DNA from: Verrucomicrobiota bacterium
GTDB taxonomy: Bacteria > Verrucomicrobiota > Verrucomicrobiia > Chthoniobacterales > UBA10450
Length of the DNA stretch: 5,552 nt
Assembly (NCBI GenBank): GCA_003219355.1
Contig: QHOQ01000245.1
Coordinates: forward strand, 1 to 5,552
Direction of reading: 5' to 3'
Shown here: positions 1-5,137 of the stretch, one piece after another
Layout of the letters: each line of letters begins with the position of its first letter
Position numbering within the stretch: the first letter of the stretch is position 1
Translations under genes and position numbers: made by a program
Notes under the pieces: model-generated
Databases searched by the model: none
Told to the model about the DNA's origin: nothing
Seen by the model: the letters and a program-made list of their open reading frames with translations, nothing else

Positions 1-402
1 ATAGTCGCCGCCTTTGTCGTTCTGTGGGTGACTGACTTTCTGATACACGGAGTTTGGATGGTGCCCGACTATCGGGCGACGCAACAGCTCTGGCGCACAG
101 ATGCTGCAATGCAGCCCTACATGGCTTGGATGCTTGGGGCTCAACTCTTGTTCGTCATTACCTTCGTCATCCTTTGGGCAAAAGGCTTCGCCGGCCACAC
201 GAAGAACATCGCTTGTGCCGCTGGCTACGGCCTCCTGATGGGGTTGTTCTCGGGAGTCTGGGCACTCATCATCTACGTTGTCGTGCCAATGCCTGGCTCA
301 ATTGCTGCGAAATGGTTTTTCGCCGGCATCGTGCAAACTATTCTACTCGGCCTCGTCACATCCTGGATTTATAAACCCTCGGCACCCCCCGCCGAGACGT
401 AA
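1..402 (+). CDS. Small multi-pass membrane protein, 3' part (5' end outside window)
   Basis: The frame is open from the first base of the window and ends at TAA 400-402. At least 133 residues are visible and the true start is probably upstream. A GTG at 28 could start translation, but it would cut into the first hydrophobic segment, so I prefer a partial gene. Counting from the first visible codon, hydrophobic segments lie at about 1-20, 41-61, 69-95 and 101-124. The tail is short and Pro-rich (PSAPPAET). The segment between TM1 and TM2 contains a Trp/Arg/Gln-rich stretch (YRATQQLWR). The layout resembles small four-helix inner-membrane proteins of the DUF1761 kind, but I do not recognise the family with confidence and assign no function. 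It lies 61 bp upstream of apt on the same strand, and nothing shows that the two work together. Confidence 0.75.
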   Translation: MVAAFVVLWVTDFLIHGVWMVPDYRATQQLWRTDAAMQPYMAWMLGAQLLFVITFVILWAKGFAGHTKNIACAAGYGLLMGLFSGVWALIIYVVVPMPGSIAAKWFFAGIVQTILLGLVTSWIYKPSAPPAET

Positions 403-425
403 TTTAGGCGGTGAGCTGCGCTCCG

Positions 426-453
426 TTGACGTTTGCTGACGGAACGCTAGCAT
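426..453 (+). promoter_or_regulatory. Possible sigma70-type promoter for apt
   Basis: TTGACG (426-431) matches the -35 consensus at five of six positions. It is followed after 16 bp by TAGCAT (448-453), a four-of-six match to the -10 box. Transcription would begin around 460, almost at the apt start codon. No Shine-Dalgarno is visible before that codon, so a leaderless mRNA would fit. A 5-bp inverted repeat (422-426 with 439-443) overlaps the -35 box. Such matches occur by chance and apt could also be read through from the upstream gene. Confidence 0.25.
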
Positions 454-463
454 CCCGGCGGTG

Positions 464-991
464 ATGGCGGACTTGATCGACAAATTGCGCGCGGGTGTCC
501 GCGATGTTCCTGATTTTCCAAAAAAGGGGATCGTTTTCAAAGACATCACTCCGATCTTGAGCGACCACGCGCTGCTTCGTGCATCGATTGACCTTTTTTT
601 GGAGCGCTGCCGCGAAAAAAAGATCGATAAGATTGTTGGAATTGACGCCCGCGGATTTCTCTTTGGATCGGCGGTCGCGTATGAACTCGGCGTCGGTTTT
701 GTTCCGATCCGGAAGCGCGGGAAATTGCCCTACAAAACGGAGGTTACGAAATACTCGCTCGAGTACGGCGAAGCCGAAATGGAAATGCACGTCGACGCCG
801 TGAAACCGAGCGAACGAATCGTGCTAGTGGATGATTTGCTCGCGACCGGCGGGACTTCTGCCGCTGCTGCTACTTTGATCGCCAAAGCGGGTGGCAAACT
901 TCTCGAAGCCCAGTTTTTGATTGAGCTCGAATTTCTCCACGGTCGCGAAAAACTTGGGCAGACGCCAGTTATCTCGTTTTTGAAATACTAA
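464..991 (+). CDS. apt: Adenine phosphoribosyltransferase
   Basis: Apt is the cytosolic purine-salvage enzyme that condenses adenine with PRPP to give AMP and pyrophosphate. The 175-residue product is the usual family length. It opens with the Apt-type N-terminus (residues 15-30, with VPDFPKKGIVFKDITP). It then has the GIDARGFLFG segment (59-68), the flexible RKRGKLP loop (83-89), and the PRPP-binding signature VLVDDLLATGGT (120-131) with the acidic pair D123-D124. The C-terminal FLIELEFLHGREKL segment (151-164) is also typical. I chose ATG 464 over GTG 461 because it gives the standard MADLI-like start; neither has a clear Shine-Dalgarno. The stop is 17 bp from the stop of the convergent DUF6572-like gene. 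No frame problem is seen despite several homopolymer runs (for example seven T around 594-600). Confidence 0.96.
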   Translation: MADLIDKLRAGVRDVPDFPKKGIVFKDITPILSDHALLRASIDLFLERCREKKIDKIVGIDARGFLFGSAVAYELGVGFVPIRKRGKLPYKTEVTKYSLEYGEAEMEMHVDAVKPSERIVLVDDLLATGGTSAAAATLIAKAGGKLLEAQFLIELEFLHGREKLGQTPVISFLKY

Positions 992-1008
992 GTCGGTGCG
1001 ATGGGCCG

Positions 1009-1359
1009 TCACCCCCCAGCGACAACGACTTCCATCCTCATTTCCTGGAACGCCAGCTGATCGTGAATCAGGCCGAGCAATTCGATTGCGCGCGGATCGG
1101 GCATGTGCGCGCAACGCAACTCAATTCGCGCAGGCTTGCCGGCAAGGTCCGGATGCGCCTCGACTATTTCGCCGTCGAGCAAGAATGAAACGTACGCGTT
1201 GAAGCGCTCCTGTAGCGCCAGCAATTGTTCGTCCGAACCGTCCCATTCGTTAGGCTCATTCATCATCAGCACGACTTCGCCAGTTTTCGTGTCATGGGCG
1301 ATCACATCGATCACGCCTGTTCGACCTTCAGCCTTTATGCTTTGATTTTCGACGCTCAT
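1009..1359 (-). CDS. DUF6572-like hypothetical protein
   Basis: This is a soluble protein of 116 residues with no signal peptide or membrane segment. The core GVIDVIAHD (15-23), TGEVVLMMNEPNEWDG (26-41) and LQERFNAYVSFLLDGEI (49-65) is what I associate with DUF6572, a small family of unknown function. I make this match from memory. The C-terminal half carries CAHMPDPRAIELL (83-95) and an amphipathic end. I chose ATG 1359 (MSVEN). A start 18 codons upstream exists, but that stretch (NIERPTPNI...) is the translation of a heptanucleotide repeat and is very unlikely to be real protein. Residues 2-14 are also repeat-derived, so the ancestral start region seems to have been invaded by the repeat. 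No Shine-Dalgarno is evident. The gene converges on apt and diverges from queF. Function is unknown. Confidence 0.85.
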   Translation of the reverse strand: MSVENQSIKAEGRTGVIDVIAHDTKTGEVVLMMNEPNEWDGSDEQLLALQERFNAYVSFLLDGEIVEAHPDLAGKPARIELRCAHMPDPRAIELLGLIHDQLAFQEMRMEVVVAGG

Positions 1360-1415
1360 TGAGCGATTCGCCGTTCGACCTTGAATGTTCGGGGTTGGAC
1401 GTTCGATGTTCAAGC
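1320..1415. repeat. Degenerate heptanucleotide tandem repeat (TTCGAYG-like)
   Basis: Read on the + strand, five 7-base units run from 1320 to 1354 (TTCGACC, TTCAGCC, TTTATGC, TTTGATT, TTCGACG). Seven more run from 1367 to 1415 (TTCGCCG, TTCGACC, TTGAATG, TTCGGGG, TTGGACG, TTCGATG, TTCAAGC). A 12-base interruption at 1355-1366 contains the start codon of the DUF6572-like gene. The consensus is roughly TTCGAYG with TT nearly invariant. Period 7 is not a codon multiple, so coding constraint does not explain it. Translated on the - strand, the distal block gives an NIERPTPNI-type peptide. I recall such peptides as spurious N-termini in Verrucomicrobia and Planctomycetes annotation. Confidence 0.75.
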
Positions 1416-1434
1416 GGGAAGTGGGCGAGCTTCT

Positions 1435-1512
1435 CGTTAGTGCGACGACACAGCGGTCATCCCTCCGTGTTTGAATTGAAGCATTGCTGACTAACGCTAA
1501 ATTTCGGGGGGA
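1435..1512 (+). promoter_or_regulatory. Candidate structured leader of queF
   Basis: Three pairings can be drawn by eye in the RNA upstream of queF. CGUUAGU (1435-1441) is perfectly complementary to ACUAACG (1490-1496). Inside that, 1448-1456 can pair with 1462-1470, with two mismatches. Alternatively UCCCUCCG (1460-1467) pairs with CGGGGGGA (1505-1512) over eight base pairs, one of them G-U, and this would bury the queF Shine-Dalgarno. The last two options exclude each other, as expected of an on/off translational switch. The outer stem plus the anti-Shine-Dalgarno helix would form a pseudoknot. I do not recognise a preQ1-I, -II or -III consensus here. With no covariation or energy calculation this stays a candidate. 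Confidence 0.3.
1506..1512 (+). promoter_or_regulatory. Shine-Dalgarno-like site deciding the queF start
   Basis: GGGGGGA is the only strong purine run before queF. It ends five bases before ATT 1518, a normal spacing, but 23 bases before TTG 1536, too far. It therefore favours ATT as the initiation codon. A weaker AAAGAG at 1523-1528 could serve the TTG. Confidence 0.45.
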
Positions 1513-1517
1513 CCAAG

Positions 1518-1946
1518 ATTAAAAAGAGCCGTCAGTTGACCTTGCTCGGCCGAAGCGAAGCGAGGCTACCGGCCTCGCCGGCGGAAGCGCGCCTCGAGAC
1601 TTTTCCGAATCCGGCGCGACGCAATTACCACATTCATTTTGAGACGGATGATTTTACTTCGCTCTGTCCCGTGACCGGCCAAGCAGACTTCGCTAGGATC
1701 GACATCGACTACGTTCCGAATCGTCTCTGCGTTGAAAGCAAGTCGCTCAAATTTTATCTTGCTTCGTATCGGAATGAGCACGCGTTCAATGAAGCGGTCA
1801 CGAACCGCATTCTGGATGACTTCGTGAAAGCATGCGCGCCGCGCGAGGCGATCGTGACGGCGCAATTCTCCGCGCGCGGTGGAATCGCACTCATGGTGCG
1901 CGCCGAGCATCCGGACCAACGTAGAATTGACCGCGATGGCCGATGA
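1518..1946 (+). CDS. queF: NADPH-dependent 7-cyano-7-deazaguanine (preQ0) reductase, short type
   Basis: QueF reduces the nitrile of preQ0 to the amine preQ1 with two NADPH, a cytosolic step of queuosine synthesis. The short form (142 residues here) resembles Bacillus subtilis QueF. Numbered from ATT 1518, it shows ETFPNP (27-32), FTSLCPVTGQADF (46-58) with nucleophile Cys50 and acid Asp57, and the family motif ESKSLK (73-78). The substrate-binding Glu92 lies in FNEAVTNRILDD, and RGGIAL is near the end. Spacing from Cys to Glu is 42, as in B. subtilis (C55/E97). The residue before the Glu is Asn91 where B. subtilis and E. coli have His. There is no ATG. The frame opens after TGA 1488-1490 and the candidate starts are ATT 1518 (IKKSRQLTLLG, like family N-termini, with a well-spaced Shine-Dalgarno) or TTG 1536. 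The gene overlaps queC by ATGA, so the two are probably translationally coupled. Confidence 0.93.
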   Translation: MKKSRQLTLLGRSEARLPASPAEARLETFPNPARRNYHIHFETDDFTSLCPVTGQADFARIDIDYVPNRLCVESKSLKFYLASYRNEHAFNEAVTNRILDDFVKACAPREAIVTAQFSARGGIALMVRAEHPDQRRIDRDGR

Positions 1947-2606
1947 AAGGCGCGGTCGTCCTTTTAAGCGGCGGAATTGATTCGACAACGACTCTGGCGA
2001 TTGCGATTGCGAACGGTTACGAAGCGTACGCGCTTTCGTTTGACTATGGCCAGCGTCACCGGATCGAAATGGCAGCCGCTCGTCGCATCGCCAATTCGTT
2101 AGGCGTAAAAAAGCAGCATCTTCGGCGGTTCGGCGCTCACGAATGATCGTAATGTGCCGAAAAAGCGATCGGAAACAGAAATCGCCCAGGGCGTCCCGAT
2201 CACCTATGTTCCCGCCCGTAATACCGTCTTTCTCGCTTATGCGCTTGCATGGGCGGAAGTGATTCCGGCGGCTGACATTTTTCTCGGAGTCAATGCAATT
2301 GATTACAGCGGCTACCCAGACTGCCGACCGGAATTCATCGAAGCGTTTGAGGTGCTCGCCAACCTGGGGACCAAAGCCGGTGTTGAAGGCACGCGATTTC
2401 GCATTCACGCTCCGTTAATCAGATTTTCCAAATCCGAAATCATCCGCAAAGCCGCCGAGATCAATGTCGATCTTTCGCTCACACACAGTTGTTATGATCC
2501 ATCGCCAGAAGGTTTGGCCTGCGGCGAATGTGATTCCTGTCACTTGCGACTCAAAGGTTTTCGCGAAGCCGGAATAAAAGATCCGATTCGTTACGCTGAA
2601 AAATGA
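1943..2606 (+). pseudogene. queC: 7-cyano-7-deazaguanine synthase, frame-disrupted
   Basis: QueC uses ATP and ammonia to turn 7-carboxy-7-deazaguanine into preQ0, the substrate of QueF. The first part (1943-2146) begins MKGAVVLLSGGIDST with the SGGxDS ATP-pyrophosphatase loop, then FDYGQRHR and LGVKKQH, and runs into TGA 2144-2146. The rest is in another frame, open from 2109. It reads IFGGSALTNDRNVPKKRS, TYVPARNTVFL, GVNAIDYSGYPDCRPEFIEAF and the zinc motif HSCYDP...ACGECDSC (four Cys), ending at 2606. In homologues about eight further residues (of the type LxDIDLR) lie between the GVKxH and GGSALT segments. They are missing here, so the lesion looks like a deletion of 3n+2 bases near 2117-2130, not a one-base slip. 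Everything else is well conserved, so the event is recent or an assembly artefact. Reading through would need a +1 shift and would still lack those residues. The gene starts and ends with ATGA overlaps. Confidence 0.88.
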
Positions 2607-2791
2607 AGCTCCCGGTCAGGATTTTCGATCTCTCCAAAAGCGAACAGCGCGTCGTGATCGTCATTATTCTTGCGCTGATCGCCGGCGCTTTCGCAGCATA
2701 TGAGCGTCGTGCTCGTCAGCCTCCGGTCCAGCCGATAACAACGACAGCACCACAGCAATCTCCAAGCCCGCCGCCTAAGGACGCACAATAG
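2603..2791 (+). CDS. Small single-pass membrane protein with Pro-rich tail
   Basis: This 62-residue product starts in an ATGA overlap with the queC stop, so it is probably translated by coupling; no Shine-Dalgarno is visible. A short N-terminal stretch with FDLSKSEQR (8-16) leads into one transmembrane helix at about 17-33 (VVIVIILALIAGAFAAY). A basic patch ERRARQ (34-39) follows, then a disordered Pro/Thr/Gln/Ser tail. By the positive-inside rule the basic patch suggests that the tail is cytoplasmic and the N-terminus outside, though the N-terminal Arg/Lys residues weaken this. The 'SxxEQR-helix' start resembles the membrane anchor of ComEA-like or other short exported proteins, but no further domain follows. 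I do not recognise the family. Its place at the end of the queuosine unit may be coincidental. The stop codon lies 3 bp from the stop of the convergent NlpC/P60 gene. Confidence 0.65.
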   Translation: MKLPVRIFDLSKSEQRVVIVIILALIAGAFAAYERRARQPPVQPITTTAPQQSPSPPPKDAQ

Positions 2792-2794
2792 AGT

Positions 2795-3784
2795 TTAATC
2801 TCCGGTTAGGCCGGGGATTCGTCCGTAGCCGACAAAGACTGGACTGATTTTGGCGTCGTTGCTGTTCGGCGGCGGTGGCAATTTAAAATCGAAAACGCTG
2901 ACACCAAAGCGCTGTTTCCCGTCGTATGTGCGACCGTCGCTTGCTCCGACCATAACCCGCTTTTTTGTTCGTTTTTCGCGGCCCAGATAAATCATCGTAT
3001 GCGTGACAGGCGGATCGCGATCGATGTTGTAGGTACCGCTCCAAAACAGCAAATCTCCCGGCTTAAGCGCGTCGAGTTCGAATGAATCTTCATGGCGGCT
3101 CAAGACCGCGTTGAAATTTCCCGCTTTGCGCAGCCAGACGTATTGCTGGCTGGAATCGCGCGGTACATCGCTGAACCCGTTTTGTTGAAGTACGTAATAA
3201 ACAAAGCCTGAGCAATCCATGCCACCAGTTGCCGGCTCTGCCGAACCATAGGTGTAATTGAGATTTTGCTTTGTCAGCTCGAGACCGTATTCGATGATCT
3301 GGCGGACTTTCGGCGGATTGTCGTCATATTCTTTAATCTCGTTAGGCGAAATGGTAGCGTTAGGCGCACCTTTTTTTTCGAGGGTAGGATGCACGGTTGG
3401 CAAAGGTGTTAACGTAGGTCGCGGCGTTTCGATTGGACTCGCCGTTGGGGTTTCCTCAGGTGCCGCCGTGGCAGACGGCGACCCACTCGGCTCGGGAGTA
3501 GGAGATGCCCTTTTTCGCTTTGATTTGGCCTTCGGCGTCGCGCTTGGAGAGGAAGTCGGTGAAATCTTCTTTTTTGGAGAAGCGGTCGGCGATGGACTGG
3601 GCGTGGATTTCTTAGCCGTCCGCTTTCGATGTTTTCGCGTCGGACTCGGGGTGGGTGTTGCCTCGAAAACCTTCTTAATTTTCGTCCCTAACGACTCTTC
3701 GGCCCTACCGGGAGCAACGACCGCGCCGAAGCAGATAGCGCCGATGAGGAGGATTCGAACGATTATGTTAACCGTGGAATGCAA
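2795..3784 (-). CDS. Secreted NlpC/P60-family hydrolase with Ser/Pro/Thr/Lys-rich linker
   Basis: The 329-residue protein is probably an exported cell-wall endopeptidase. A signal peptide covers about 1-28 (hydrophobic core IVRILLIGAICFGAVVA, cleavage after PGRA). A low-complexity linker spans about 42-135. The catalytic domain, about 155-325, starts at VRQIIEYGLEL. It contains MDCSGFVYYVL with nucleophile Cys191, LKPGDLLFWSG (240-250), and THTMIYLG with His262. NlpC/P60 enzymes typically cleave gamma-D-Glu to diamino acid bonds in peptidoglycan stem peptides; this specificity is inferred from the family. The third polar residue, often His in an 'IHA' context, seems to be Gly280 in MVGAS, so activity may differ. 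The start is TTG 3784, directly after the stop of the M20 gene, with AGGAG 12 bases upstream; no in-frame ATG precedes the signal peptide. It is probably co-transcribed with the peptidase and permease. Confidence 0.9.
   Translation of the reverse strand: MHSTVNIIVRILLIGAICFGAVVAPGRAEESLGTKIKKVFEATPTPSPTRKHRKRTAKKSTPSPSPTASPKKKISPTSSPSATPKAKSKRKRASPTPEPSGSPSATAAPEETPTASPIETPRPTLTPLPTVHPTLEKKGAPNATISPNEIKEYDDNPPKVRQIIEYGLELTKQNLNYTYGSAEPATGGMDCSGFVYYVLQQNGFSDVPRDSSQQYVWLRKAGNFNAVLSRHEDSFELDALKPGDLLFWSGTYNIDRDPPVTHTMIYLGREKRTKKRVMVGASDGRTYDGKQRFGVSVFDFKLPPPPNSNDAKISPVFVGYGRIPGLTGD
2797..2819. terminator. Hairpin at the convergent gene ends, possible bidirectional terminator
   Basis: AATCTCCGG (2797-2805) pairs with CCGGGGATT (2811-2819) across a five-base loop TTAGG, with one G-T wobble. 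It sits exactly where the + and - units meet, inside the last codons of the NlpC/P60 gene. No T-run follows on either strand, so it is not a classical intrinsic terminator. It may act with Rho or only protect 3' ends. Confidence 0.3.
3380..3661 (-). repeat. Low-complexity S/P/T/K-rich linker coding region
   Basis: This encodes residues about 42-135 of the NlpC/P60 protein. The first half alternates S/T-P runs with cationic clusters (RKHRKRTAKK, PKKK, KAKSKRKR). The second half is S/T/P with Glu but few Lys or Arg. Related short units (TPSPSPT, SPTSSP, SATP) suggest growth by slippage. The opposite strand is open in this stretch only because of the biased composition. Confidence 0.6.
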
Positions 3785-5104
3785 TTAGCGCGCGAGCTCC
3801 TGAAGAATTGCTTTGTTCAGGCGAATGCCGCCTTCGAGATTTTCGAGAGGAAAATTCTCGTTAGGCGAGTGTGCGCGGCAATCAGGCAGGGCCAGTCCCA
3901 TGAGCAGCGTTTCGACGCCTAGGATGCTGCGGAACTGCGAGACAATCGGGATGCTTCCGCCTTCGCGTATGAGCGCGGCGTCCCGGTTGAAAGCTTCGCG
4001 TAGTGCGCGCTGGGCCGCTTCGCCGATTGCTGAATGCGGATCAGTGAGATACCACGGACCGCTGTGGCCATCGGTGATTTCGAGCGTAACGCCTTTGGGC
4101 AAATTCTTGCGCAAATGCGTTTTTGCCAGTTTTAGAATTTCATCGCCGTCCTGTTCCGGGACGAGGCGGAAGGTCAGTTTCGCCATTGCATGACTAGCGA
4201 TCACCGTTTTTGTTCCTTTCCCCTGGTAACCACCGCCGATCCCATTGATCTCCGCGGTCGGTCGTGCCCAGATACGCTCCACCGAATTGTAGCCGGCTTC
4301 GCCGAAAAGTTCGGGGACGCCGGTTTCTTTGAGCACTAGTTTGTCGCCGTCGACTGGAAGTTTGCGCCATGCTTCGCGCTCCCAATTTTCCAAAGGCTTG
4401 ACACGATCGTAAAAGCCCGCGACGCGATCGTGAAGTGTTGCCAGTAATTGCGCGAGCGCAGTGATCGGATTCGCAACGGCCCCTCCAAAAACACCGGAGT
4501 GCAAATCCATTTTCGGTCCAGTTACTTTAATCTCCAGGGCGGTCACGCCGCGGAGCCCGTAACTTAATGTCGGCGTGCCGCGCGCGATCATGCCGGTATC
4601 GGAGACTACTGCTACGTCGCACTTCAGCGCCTCGCGATTCTCGCTTAGAAAAGTGCCAAGATTCGCGCTGCCGATTTCCTCTTCGCCCTCAATCACCAGA
4701 TGCAAGTTCACCGGCAACTCGTGATCTTGCTCCATCGTCTCTTGAACGCCGAGAATGTGCGAAAGTATCTGCCCTTTATTGTCCGTAGCGCCGCGCGCGA
4801 AAACGTAGCCTTCTTTCAGAACGGGTTCGAACGGCGGCGAATCCCAGAGCTCAAGAGGATCGGGCGGCTGCACATCGTAGTGTCCGTAAATCACGACTGT
4901 GCGCGATCCGGGTCGATGTTCGTTGCGCGCCCACACAATCGGGTGACCCGCCGTTGGGACAACTTTTGACTCCAGGCCAATGGCCGCAAGTTTCTCCGAG
5001 ACCCATTGCGCGCACTCGCGCACATTGCTGGCAAACTGATTATCCGTCGAAACACTCGGGAATCGCAGAAACGAAAAATAATCTTCCAAATAATTTTCGC
5101 GCAT
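3785..5104 (-). CDS. M20-family zinc dipeptidase (carnosinase/CNDP-like)
   Basis: A cytosolic metallopeptidase of 439 residues, the usual size for bacterial M20 dipeptidases; there is no signal peptide. Metal-site motifs in order: GHYDVQP (74-80) with His75; ATDNKG (106-111) with bridging Asp108; EGEEEIGS (139-146) with general base Glu142 and ligand Glu143; SDT (168-170) with Asp169; and CRAHSPNE (409-416) with His412. The inserted dimerisation domain contains MDLHSGVFGGAVANP (199-213) with His202 and INGIGGGYQGKGTKTVI (286-302). These agree with CNDP2-like enzymes, which hydrolyse dipeptides with two Mn or Zn ions. The exact substrate cannot be read from sequence. ATG 5104 is the start; the upstream Shine-Dalgarno is poor. 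It lies 33 bp after the permease gene, and its stop codon abuts the TTG of the NlpC/P60 gene, so the three look like one operon. Confidence 0.95.
   Translation of the reverse strand: MRENYLEDYFSFLRFPSVSTDNQFASNVRECAQWVSEKLAAIGLESKVVPTAGHPIVWARNEHRPGSRTVVIYGHYDVQPPDPLELWDSPPFEPVLKEGYVFARGATDNKGQILSHILGVQETMEQDHELPVNLHLVIEGEEEIGSANLGTFLSENREALKCDVAVVSDTGMIARGTPTLSYGLRGVTALEIKVTGPKMDLHSGVFGGAVANPITALAQLLATLHDRVAGFYDRVKPLENWEREAWRKLPVDGDKLVLKETGVPELFGEAGYNSVERIWARPTAEINGIGGGYQGKGTKTVIASHAMAKLTFRLVPEQDGDEILKLAKTHLRKNLPKGVTLEITDGHSGPWYLTDPHSAIGEAAQRALREAFNRDAALIREGGSIPIVSQFRSILGVETLLMGLALPDCRAHSPNENFPLENLEGGIRLNKAILQELAR
3797..3801 (-). promoter_or_regulatory. Ribosome binding site for the TTG-started NlpC/P60 gene
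   Basis: On the - strand AGGAG ends 12 bases before TTG 3784, inside the last codons of the M20 peptidase gene. The spacing is somewhat long, but it supports TTG as the start and translation close behind the upstream gene. Confidence 0.45.
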
Positions 5105-5137
5105 ATTTGCAAAGCTACTCAGACTTCCCGCATTTGC

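Noticed and set aside
389..423. Small inverted repeats after the first gene (CCGCC/GGCGG and GAGC/GCTC)
   Set aside because: Four- to five-base stems without a T-run; too weak to call a terminator.
992..1015. Terminator between the convergent apt and DUF6572-like genes
   Set aside because: Only a 4-bp GGTG/CACC pairing is visible, with no T-run.
1360..1413. N-terminal extension of the DUF6572-like protein (NIERPTPNI...)
   Set aside because: It is the translation of the heptanucleotide repeat; ATG 1359 gives a better start.
1476..1503. TTGAAG / TAAATT as a promoter for queF
   Set aside because: Only four of six matches in each box, and it would start transcription at about 1510, within the Shine-Dalgarno.
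2107..2112. Run of six A in queC as a programmed frameshift site
   Set aside because: Shifting there would replace the conserved GVKKQH residues, and the missing codons would not be restored, so deletion explains the break better.
1566..2408. 280-codon open frame on the - strand across queF and queC
   Set aside because: It is antisense to two well-supported genes, is rich in Arg and Ser as typical of shadow frames, and shows no recognisable motif.
3258..3788. 176-codon open frame on the + strand opposite the NlpC/P60 gene
   Set aside because: Gly/Val-rich complement of the Ser/Pro/Thr linker; its openness follows from the composition of the opposite strand.
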